From Bacteroidaceae bacterium (GTDB taxonomy: Bacteria > Bacteroidota > Bacteroidia > Bacteroidales > Bacteroidaceae): DNA of 15,045 nt. A program made the translations under genes and the position numbers. The DNA is taken from positions 1-15,045 of the forward strand of contig JAEDMP010000061.1 of assembly GCA_016302965.1 (NCBI GenBank). The letters run 5' to 3'. Numbering within the stretch: position 1 is the first letter of the stretch; every line of letters starts with the position of its first letter. Shown here piece by piece: positions 1-6,125 of the stretch. Under the pieces are notes generated by a model. It was not told the origin of the DNA. It ran no database searches and saw only the letters and a program-made list of their open reading frames with translations.

Positions 1-1077
1 ATAGGTGTGCCAAAAGAAATCAAGAACAATGAGAACCGGGTGGGCATGACCCCGGCGGGAGTGGCAGAACTGGTAAAGCGCGGACACAGCGTCACCGTGC
101 AGCATACGGCTGGCGAGGGTAGCGGTTTCTCGGATGAGGACTATGTGGCAGCAGGTGCCGTCATCGCCCCCACCATCGAGGAGACCTACGCCGCAGCCGA
201 CATGATTGTGAAGGTGAAGGAACCCATCGAGCCCGAATATCCGTTGGTGAAGGAGGGACAACTGGTGTTTACCTATTTCCACTTTGCCAGCGACCTGGAA
301 CTGACCAAGGCGATGATCGATCGCAAGGGGGTCTGTCTGGCCTATGAGACGGTACAGACCAAGGACGGCGCACTGCCGCTGCTCATCCCCATGAGCGAGG
401 TGGCTGGACGCATGGCGACCATCAACGGTGCCTACTTCCTGCAGAAGACCAAGGGAGGCAAGGGCAAACTCATCTGCGGTGTGCCCGGTGTGAAACCTGT
501 GAAGGTGCTGGTGCTCGGCGGCGGCATCGTGGGACAAGCGGCGGCAAGGGTGGCTGCCGGCATGGGAGCCAACGTGGTGATTGCCGACATCTCGCTGCCG
601 CGACTGCGCGAACTGTCGCTCTCCATGCCCGCCAATGTAGACACGCTCTACTCCTCAGCCCATAACATCCGCAAGGAACTGCCCGATACCGACATCGTCA
701 TCGGTTCGGTATTGGTGCCCGGCGACAAGGCTCCCCACCTCATCACCCGCGACATGCTGAAACTGATGGAACCCGGCTCAGTGCTGGTAGACGTGGCCAT
801 CGACCAGGGCGGCTGCTTCGAGACCTCTCATCCTACCACCCACAGCAATCCCGTCTACGAGGTGGACGGCATCGTACACTATTGTGTGGCCAATATTCCG
901 GGGGCCGTACCCAACACCTCTACCTTTGCCCTGACCAATGCCACGTTGAAATATGTGATTGCACTGGCCGACAAGGGATGGCGAAAGGCGTGCGAGGAGG
1001 ACCCCGCACTGAAAGCCGGACTGAATATCGTGGAAGGTGAAGTGGTATTCAAGGCCGTGGCCGACCTGCTCAAATAA
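1..1077 (+). CDS. ald: Alanine dehydrogenase, 5'-partial
   Basis: NAD-dependent alanine dehydrogenase (L-alanine + NAD+ + H2O to pyruvate + NH3 + NADH), cytosolic, linking alanine use to pyruvate. The frame is open from base 1 (I-G-V-P-K-E-I-K), matching the usual family start M-x-I/V-G-I/V-P, so only about two codons are missing. GTG at 7 is an internal valine, not the start. Family hallmarks are present (numbered with that valine as 1): substrate-binding Arg in NNENRV (11), Lys in VKVKEP (about 71), catalytic His in TYFHFA (about 92), a Rossmann loop LGGGIVGQAAA (about 170-180), and the acidic active-site segment DVAIDQGG (about 262-269). Length, about 358 residues in all, is close to the usual 360-375. 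It is intact to TAA at 1075-1077 and is followed by a hairpin terminator. The alternative, a transhydrogenase alpha subunit, is disfavoured by the length and the Ald-type N-terminus. Confidence 0.95.
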   Translation: MGVPKEIKNNENRVGMTPAGVAELVKRGHSVTVQHTAGEGSGFSDEDYVAAGAVIAPTIEETYAAADMIVKVKEPIEPEYPLVKEGQLVFTYFHFASDLELTKAMIDRKGVCLAYETVQTKDGALPLLIPMSEVAGRMATINGAYFLQKTKGGKGKLICGVPGVKPVKVLVLGGGIVGQAAARVAAGMGANVVIADISLPRLRELSLSMPANVDTLYSSAHNIRKELPDTDIVIGSVLVPGDKAPHLITRDMLKLMEPGSVLVDVAIDQGGCFETSHPTTHSNPVYEVDGIVHYCVANIPGAVPNTSTFALTNATLKYVIALADKGWRKACEEDPALKAGLNIVEGEVVFKAVADLLK

Positions 1078-1106
1078 GTTGGGAGCCAGCCAAGACCGCT
1101 CTTTCC

Positions 1107-1139
1107 AAGGCCATCAAAGCAATGCTTCGATGGCCTTTT
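1107..1139 (+). terminator. Intrinsic terminator of ald, inside the convergent gene's 3' end
   Basis: A perfect 9-bp inverted repeat (AAGGCCATC 1107-1115 / GATGGCCTT 1129-1137) is extended after one mismatch by AAGC/GCTT around a 3-nt loop. TTTT at 1136-1139 follows on the + strand, giving a standard terminator 30 nt after the ald stop. The same bases encode the last codons and TGA stop (1114-1116) of the gene on the other strand. The - strand lacks a T-run after the stem, so the signal looks directed at ald only. Confidence 0.7.
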
Positions 1140-2286
1140 CCAGATCGCTGATCTGACTGCTACGGCTCACAAGCGAATTGTTCCTGTCGATGAGGAAGAA
1201 CTCGGGAACACTCTGCACATTATAGATGGCGAGGCGGGAGGAGTTGATGCCGTCGGTGTCGAGCACGCTGATCCAAGGCAGCGCGGCAGTCTTCTGTTTC
1301 CAGAAGTGTTCGTCGCCGTCGATGCTCACCTGGTAGATTTCGAAACCGCGGGCGTGATACTTGTCATACAGTTCGCGGAGCATGAGGATGCGCTTGGGCG
1401 ATTCTGGCATGGCAAAGACATGGAAATCGAGCATCACTACCTTGCCTTTCAGGTCGGTGAGTTTGCGTGTCTGTCCCTTGTTGTCGGTCAGGGCAATGTC
1501 GATAACACCCGTGGTCGTCACCTTGGCCGGGTCTAACTTGCGGGCAGCCTCACTCTGCTGGATGCGATGGTTGCGCATGCCCTCGAGGGCGATGTTATGC
1601 AGATTCTCACCGCGGATGGCTCCAGGATAGAAGGTATCCCAACTGGTAGCTACAGCGGCAAACACCCGGATGTCGTCACCGTTGGTACGGGGATTGAAGA
1701 GCAGGAAATCACCCAAGGTCTGGAAGAGGGCGAAATAGGCGGAAGCCGACTTCGGATTGGTGAAGATAAACTCCTCCATCACTTTTTTCTTGTAGGCATC
1801 GGCAAGCAGCAGGATGCTGTCACGCACCTGGTGGATATTGAACTGCGGATTGCGCTCGAGGGCCATCGCCTGACGGGTGAGTTCAATCTGTCGCAACGAG
1901 AGTTCCTTGATGCGTTGGCACTCCTCTGAGCCCGTCACCTCATAGCCGGTGGGCATGGTGGCATAGTCGGCCTTCACCTGCACCGTCTCCGTCGAGTCAA
2001 TGGCCAGATGTATCACCTGATCGGCAATGCGCAGGCGGTAGAACTCGGGAGCCTCGGGACGCTCATCGCTGAAGGAGAAGGTGCCATCGGCCGACAGTTT
2101 GACCGAATCGAGCACCACGGGTCCCGACAGACTCATATTCTCAAAATACAACAGAGAGTCGGCAGCACCGTTGATCTGACCCTCTACATGGAAACGCTCG
2201 CCGCCACAGGAGGCAAGCCCAAAGGCGATCAGGGCAAGGGCCACCGACCGCACACTCTTGAAGACATTTATAGACGTTTTTTTCAT
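1114..2286 (-). CDS. Lipoprotein with DUF4369-like domain and CxxC-less thioredoxin fold
   Basis: 390-residue envelope lipoprotein of the Bacteroidetes TlpA/ResA-like type. Start chosen at ATG 2286 (MKKTS...): a start 24 nt upstream exists at 2310, but the promoter -7 box (2308-2315) covers it, so it would not be transcribed. Signal peptide with lipobox LASC, lipidated Cys27. Residues about 30-110 form a beta-rich DUF4369-like domain (VEGQINGAADSLLYFEN), then a helical linker (about 120-255). A thioredoxin fold follows at about 262-390 (KGKVVMLDF, LRELYDKY, GFEIYQVSID, and the cis-Pro loop SVPEFFLID with Pro361). Oddity: the site that should read WCxxC reads DFHVFAMPESPK (287-298) and has no cysteine; the only Cys besides Cys27 is Cys123. 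It is therefore probably not a disulfide reductase and may bind, signal or scaffold. Substrate unknown. It is transcribed alone, divergently from the helicase. Confidence 0.85.
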   Translation of the reverse strand: MKKTSINVFKSVRSVALALIAFGLASCGGERFHVEGQINGAADSLLYFENMSLSGPVVLDSVKLSADGTFSFSDERPEAPEFYRLRIADQVIHLAIDSTETVQVKADYATMPTGYEVTGSEECQRIKELSLRQIELTRQAMALERNPQFNIHQVRDSILLLADAYKKKVMEEFIFTNPKSASAYFALFQTLGDFLLFNPRTNGDDIRVFAAVATSWDTFYPGAIRGENLHNIALEGMRNHRIQQSEAARKLDPAKVTTTGVIDIALTDNKGQTRKLTDLKGKVVMLDFHVFAMPESPKRILMLRELYDKYHARGFEIYQVSIDGDEHFWKQKTAALPWISVLDTDGINSSRLAIYNVQSVPEFFLIDRNNSLVSRSSQISDLEKAIEALL

Positions 2287-2307
2287 AATCAGGTTGAAAT
2301 GAGCATA

Positions 2308-2338
2308 CAAAAGTAGTGGAATTATAGGAAATTACAAA
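2308..2338 (-). promoter_or_regulatory. Bacteroidetes-type promoter for the lipoprotein gene
   Basis: Read on the - strand: TTTG (-33 box, + coordinates 2335-2338), a 19-bp spacer, then TACTTTTG (-7 box, 2308-2315). This is an exact match to TTTG-N19-TAnnTTTG. Transcription should start near 2300, leaving a short leader of about 15 nt before ATG 2286. That placement rules out the longer start at 2310. Confidence 0.75.
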
Positions 2339-2365
2339 ATTTTTCACGCATAAAACCGATTTTAT

Positions 2366-2396
2366 TTTGTCATTTCTCAAACAATCACTATCTTTG
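2366..2396 (+). promoter_or_regulatory. Bacteroidetes-type promoter for helicase-regulator operon
   Basis: TTTG at 2366-2369, a 19-bp spacer and TATCTTTG at 2389-2396 match the Bacteroidetes consensus exactly. The start site should fall near 2401-2404, giving a leader of about 60 nt before TTG 2462. The leader contains a hairpin (2414-2432) and a small ORF starting at 2407. This promoter and the divergent one do not overlap; 27 bp separate the two -33 boxes. Confidence 0.75.
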
Positions 2397-2406
2397 TAGA
2401 CGTAAT

Positions 2407-2475
2407 ATGGCGTTCTATCCGCTTCGGATAGACATTTTATCTTATATTTATACGCACGAACTTGAAGACATTTGA
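2407..2475 (+). CDS. Possible 22-codon leader ORF upstream of helicase
   Basis: An ATG lies only a few bases after the predicted transcription start and opens a 22-codon frame (beginning MAFYPLRI, ending HELEDI) with TGA at 2473-2475. It therefore overlaps the helicase TTG start by 14 nt in another frame. Codons 3-9 run through the perfect hairpin at 2414-2432. No known peptide is recognised. It could be a translated leader affecting hairpin folding or re-initiation at the TTG, or it could be chance; a frame this short can easily arise by accident. Confidence 0.3.
   Translation: MAFYPLRIDILSYIYTHELEDI
2414..2440 (+). promoter_or_regulatory. Hairpin in helicase 5' leader (possible attenuator)
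   Basis: A perfect 8-bp inverted repeat TCTATCCG (2414-2421) / CGGATAGA (2425-2432) with a 3-nt loop, followed by the T-rich CATTTTAT. It lies after the predicted transcription start and ends 29 nt before the start codon. The shape resembles a weak intrinsic terminator. RNA helicase mRNAs are known to carry structured, sometimes autoregulated, leaders; a regulatory role here is inferred. Confidence 0.45.
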
Positions 2476-4348
2476 AGAATTGGGCGTCAGCGAAGAGATT
2501 CGCCGCGCCATTGAGGAATTGGGATTCGAGAAGCCCATGCCCGTACAGGAAGAAGTGATTCCCTATCTGCTCGGCAACCGCAACGACGTGATTGCACTGG
2601 CACAGACCGGAACCGGCAAAACCGCCGCCTTCGGCATTCCCGTACTCCAACGCATCGACACCAGCAGCAATGCCACCCAGGCATTGGTGCTCAGTCCTAC
2701 ACGTGAACTCTGCCTGCAGATAGCCGACGACCTGAGCGACTTCTCGAAGTATATGAAGGGCATCCATGTGGTGGCCGTCTACGGCGGCACCTCCATCGAG
2801 CACCAGATACGCCAACTGCGCCACGGCGCACAGATTATCGTCGCCACACCGGGTCGCCTCATCGACCTGATGAACCGTGGCGTGGCACAACTCGACGAGG
2901 TGAGGAACGTCGTGCTCGATGAGGCCGATGAGATGCTCAACATGGGCTTCTCGGAAAGCATCAACGCCATCTTCGAGGGAGTGCCCGAAGACCGCAACAC
3001 CCTGCTCTTCTCCGCCACCATGAGCCGTGAGGTGGAACGCATCGCCCGCAACTATCTGCACGACCACAAGGAGATTGTGGTAGGCAGCCGCAACGAGGGT
3101 GCCGAAAACGTAAACCACATCTACTATATGGTGAATGCCAAGGACAAATACCTGGCTCTCAAACGTATCGTAGACCACAATCCCCGCATCTTCGCCATCA
3201 TCTTCTGCCGTACGAAGAAGGACACACAGGAGATTGCCGACAAACTGATTCACGACGGATACAATGCCGAGAGCCTGCACGGCGACCTCAGCCAGCAGCA
3301 GCGTGACCTGACGATGCAGAAATTCCGCAACCACCTCACCCAACTGCTCGTAGCCACCGACGTGGCCGCCCGCGGACTCGACGTTGACGACCTGACCCAC
3401 GTCATCAACTTCGGCCTGCCCGACGATATCGAGAGCTACACCCACCGAAGCGGGCGTACGGGACGCGCCGGCAAGAAAGGTACCTCCATCGCCATCATCC
3501 ACACCCGTGAGCGCCACAAGATGCGTGAGATAGAGCGGGTCATCGGCAAGGAGTTTGTGGCCGGCACCATCCCCACCCCACAGGAAATCTGCACCAAGCA
3601 ACTCTACAAGGTGATGGACGAGATTGTGAAGACCGACGTGAACGACGAGCAGATTGCGCCCTTCATGGAGGAAATCAACCGCCACTTCGACTATTTCGAC
3701 AAGGAGGATATCATCAAGAAGATGGTGAGCCGGGAGTTCGGACGCTTCCTCGCCTACTATGCCGACGCTCCCGAGATAGAACAGCCCTCGGAGAAAGGCA
3801 AGGGCGAGTCACGCCGGCGCGACGACAAAAAGAGCAGCGGAAAGGAACGCCAGCGCGGTCCGCGCCAGGCCGAACAGGGCTACCGCCGCCTCTTTGTCAA
3901 CCTGGGCAAGGCCCATGGCTTCTATCCCGGCGAAGTGATGCAACTGCTCAACAAGTATGTGGAGGGACGGCAGCAGGTGGGCCACATCGACCTGATGCCG
4001 CAGTTCTCCTATATCGAGGTGCCCGAAGGCGACGCCAACCGGGTGATGCAGGCACTGAATGGGGTGCGCTACAAGGGTCGCGAGGTACGCTGCAACGATG
4101 CCGACCAGAAGGGCCGCGACTTCAGCAGCAAGCGCAACAGCAGTCCCCAACGGGAGTTCACCAACAAACGTGACTTCAGAACGAAACACGACAAGCGGCA
4201 ACAAGACGATTTCGACAATCCGCAGAAACGCTTTAAGAAAGACGACTGGATGAAGTTCCTCAATCCCGACTTCCAAGGTTTCAAGGGCGAAGAGCCCGAC
4301 TTCAGCGAAGAGGGTTGGGCACGCCGCCGTCCGAAGAAGAAGAAATGA
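2462..4348 (+). CDS. DEAD-box ATP-dependent RNA helicase with C-terminal DbpA/RRM-like domain
   Basis: 628-residue cytosolic ATP-dependent RNA helicase that should unwind or remodel structured RNA (ribosome assembly, mRNA turnover or cold adaptation). All core motifs are intact: Q motif (FEKPMPVQ, Gln29), I AQTGTGKT (47-54), Ia PTREL (79-83), Ib TPGR (129-132), II DEAD (153-156), III SAT (184-186), IV IFCR (247-250), V ATDVAARGLD (298-307), VI HRSGRTGR (328-335). A basic linker (about 445-470) leads to a DbpA-type RNA-binding domain (about 473-546: YRRLFVNLGKAHGFYPGEV ... FSYIEV), then a Lys/Arg-rich tail. Start: TTG 2462 gives the family-typical MKTFEELG; no in-frame ATG or GTG lies between the stop at 2429-2431 and 2462, and the next Met (26) would cut into the Q motif. 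Its stop overlaps the next gene's ATG (ATGA). The DeaD/CsdA, RhlE and DbpA subfamilies are not separable by eye, so no symbol is given. Confidence 0.95.
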   Translation: MKTFEELGVSEEIRRAIEELGFEKPMPVQEEVIPYLLGNRNDVIALAQTGTGKTAAFGIPVLQRIDTSSNATQALVLSPTRELCLQIADDLSDFSKYMKGIHVVAVYGGTSIEHQIRQLRHGAQIIVATPGRLIDLMNRGVAQLDEVRNVVLDEADEMLNMGFSESINAIFEGVPEDRNTLLFSATMSREVERIARNYLHDHKEIVVGSRNEGAENVNHIYYMVNAKDKYLALKRIVDHNPRIFAIIFCRTKKDTQEIADKLIHDGYNAESLHGDLSQQQRDLTMQKFRNHLTQLLVATDVAARGLDVDDLTHVINFGLPDDIESYTHRSGRTGRAGKKGTSIAIIHTRERHKMREIERVIGKEFVAGTIPTPQEICTKQLYKVMDEIVKTDVNDEQIAPFMEEINRHFDYFDKEDIIKKMVSREFGRFLAYYADAPEIEQPSEKGKGESRRRDDKKSSGKERQRGPRQAEQGYRRLFVNLGKAHGFYPGEVMQLLNKYVEGRQQVGHIDLMPQFSYIEVPEGDANRVMQALNGVRYKGREVRCNDADQKGRDFSSKRNSSPQREFTNKRDFRTKHDKRQQDDFDNPQKRFKKDDWMKFLNPDFQGFKGEEPDFSEEGWARRRPKKKK

Positions 4349-5976
4349 GAAAAATTCAGGCACTATTCCTCCTGACCTTCATTGCCACCCGATTATGGGC
4401 CGCCCTCAGCGAGGCACCCTACTACAAAGAGTGGATGAAGAAGTCGACAGAAGAACTGATGGCCCTCGCCCAACAAGAGGATGCCAACAGTTCTCCTGCC
4501 GACACCACTTTGACGTGCCTGACCATCATCTCCAGCCGCTATCATGCCGACATGAGCCGACAGGAACAAGCCTACTGCGCTCAAGCATACGTCGGCCTCT
4601 GCGAAATCTACTTCCATGAGTATTTCAACTATCCGAAATGCTTCGAATGTCTACAGATTGCACAGAAAATTGCCGATTCCAACGGATTCAAGATGCCGGA
4701 GATCCATCTCGGATGGGGCTGCATGTACCAGACGCTTGCCGAAGAGAACGACAACCCCGAATGGGGCGAGAAAGCATTCGACCACTTTCGGAAGGCTTTC
4801 CAACTGGCCTGTGAGACAGGCGAAGACCGCCGCAGCGACATGGCGTTTACCAATGTACTGTCTATGGCATTCAAACTGGACAAGGCCGACCAGATTGAGA
4901 CAGACTGGAAACAGTATGCCCAGTTGCCGCTGAACAATCCCACCAAAATCCTGCGCCAATACAACCGGCTACTCTACCAGACAGAGAAACAGGCACAAGA
5001 GGGACGGATAGAGGAGGCTATCCAACTCACCGACCAACAACTGCAACTCATCCAAGGGACGGAATACGAGCGACTGCTCTACTTCACCCAGATTACCAAA
5101 AGCCGGCTGTACGCCAAACTGGGGGACAAACAGCAGGCCATTGCCACCCTGCAAATCTCCAAAGAGATTGCAGAACGCATCGGGATGAAGGACGGGATGC
5201 TCGAGACCTACGGAATGCTCGCCCGACTCTACGATGAAATCGGTGAAATCAAGCTGAAATCCTATTTCCAGGAACTCTACTACCGCATGAAGGACACGCT
5301 GACCTGCTACCGACAGGTGGCCAGCGTCAAGGAACTGGAGATGCACGACGAGCTGAGGGAGATGCAGCGGCAAGTGGAGGAGAAGGAAGCCCACCGCAAA
5401 GCGATGGGACAGGCTCTCAACGTGGCCATCGTCTTCCTGACTACCGTCATCGTCTTTCTCGTCATCGTATTCCTGCAAAACCGCAAGTTGAGACGTTCCG
5501 CCCGCTCCCTCTACCGCAAAAACGTGGAAATGCTCAAGGCCGAAGAAGAACAACGCAACCTGAGGGAACAGATTGAAGAAGAGAAATACAAACGCAGCAA
5601 TCTGGATGACAACGAGAAGGAACGTCTGGTGAAACACATCCGTGCGGTGATGGAAAGTGAAGAGATTTTCTCACCCGACTTCTCCGTGGAAAGGCTTGCC
5701 TTTCTCGTCCAATCCAAATATAAATATGTGTCGCAGGTCATCCACGAGCAATTCAACTGCAACTTCAACAATTATCTCAACGAATACCGCATCAAAGAGG
5801 CCTGCAAACGCATGGGGGATTCCGAACAGTATGGCCGCCTCACCATCGAGGCCATCTCACAGAGCGTAGGCTTCAAGTCTCGCTCCACCTTTGTCAGCTC
5901 CTTCAAACGCATCACCGGACTGACCCCCTCCGAGTATCAGAAACTGTCAAAGGATAGAGAGAATGACAGTTTTTGA
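4345..5976 (+). CDS. Membrane-bound TPR-AraC family transcriptional regulator
   Basis: 543-residue regulator with a periplasmic-type sensor and a cytoplasmic DNA-binding domain. ATG 4345 overlaps the helicase stop (ATGA), implying translational coupling; a TTG 30 nt upstream would precede and spoil the signal sequence. Domains: hydrophobic signal sequence (1-20, RKIQALFLLTFIATRLWA); helical TPR-like repeats (about 60-325); a coiled coil (about 328-352); one transmembrane helix (357-377, ALNVAIVFLTTVIVFLVIVF); a charged coiled coil (about 393-428); then an AraC-type double HTH (about 431-540), with VSQVIHEQFNCNFNNYLNEYR in the first half and AISQSVGFKSRSTFVSSFKR followed by GLTPSEYQK in the second. 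No histidine-kinase or receiver domain is present, so any signal must pass mechanically or by oligomerisation. The ligand is unknown. It lies immediately upstream of the secreted protease operon, which it may control (inference). Confidence 0.9.
   Translation: MRKIQALFLLTFIATRLWAALSEAPYYKEWMKKSTEELMALAQQEDANSSPADTTLTCLTIISSRYHADMSRQEQAYCAQAYVGLCEIYFHEYFNYPKCFECLQIAQKIADSNGFKMPEIHLGWGCMYQTLAEENDNPEWGEKAFDHFRKAFQLACETGEDRRSDMAFTNVLSMAFKLDKADQIETDWKQYAQLPLNNPTKILRQYNRLLYQTEKQAQEGRIEEAIQLTDQQLQLIQGTEYERLLYFTQITKSRLYAKLGDKQQAIATLQISKEIAERIGMKDGMLETYGMLARLYDEIGEIKLKSYFQELYYRMKDTLTCYRQVASVKELEMHDELREMQRQVEEKEAHRKAMGQALNVAIVFLTTVIVFLVIVFLQNRKLRRSARSLYRKNVEMLKAEEEQRNLREQIEEEKYKRSNLDDNEKERLVKHIRAVMESEEIFSPDFSVERLAFLVQSKYKYVSQVIHEQFNCNFNNYLNEYRIKEACKRMGDSEQYGRLTIEAISQSVGFKSRSTFVSSFKRITGLTPSEYQKLSKDRENDSF
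5941..5974 (+). terminator. Inverted repeat plus T-tract at end of regulator gene
   Basis: A perfect 9-bp inverted repeat AAACTGTCA (5941-5949) / TGACAGTTT (5964-5972) with a 14-nt spacer, running into TTTTT (5970-5974). It overlaps the last codons of the regulator and touches its TGA. It reads as a weak, AU-rich intrinsic terminator with a large loop. Because it is a near-palindrome upstream of a regulated promoter, it could instead be a protein-binding site. Confidence 0.4.
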
Positions 5977-6125
5977 TGCTGATTTCTGAATTTCGCACAA
6001 GTTTTTGCCGTTATTTGCACGTTTTTCTTACATTTTGCCCTAATTTTGCGCCAAATTATTACTAGCACGTATTTTCATACGCACAAGAACAAGACAAAAT
6101 AAAACCTCTAACAAACGTTATCATT
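5977..6125 (+). promoter_or_regulatory. Promoter region of the secreted-protein operon
   Basis: A -7 box TAATTTTG (6041-6048) matches TAnnTTTG. The nearest upstream TTTG (6014-6017) is 23 bp away, longer than the usual 19-21, so the promoter may be weak or need an activator. The start would be near 6053, giving a leader of about 70 nt with no ATG before 6126. The leader holds a small CGTAT/ATACG hairpin (6068-6081). Short T-tracts recur at about 10.5-bp spacing through and just before this region. No Shine-Dalgarno site is seen. Confidence 0.5.

Noticed and set aside
2287..2310. Longer N-terminus of the lipoprotein starting at ATG 2310
   Set aside because: It overlaps the promoter -7 box and would put eight residues, partly hydrophobic and without positive charge, before the MKK signal-peptide start.
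2141..3685. 514-codon open frame on the - strand opposite the helicase
   Set aside because: It lies antisense to conserved helicase motifs, runs through the divergent promoter region into the lipoprotein gene, and shows no recognisable domain.
4315..4344. TTG start 30 nt upstream for the TPR-AraC regulator
   Set aside because: It would add an acidic stretch (EEEE) before the signal sequence, while ATG 4345 has the ATGA overlap and a normal signal-peptide start.
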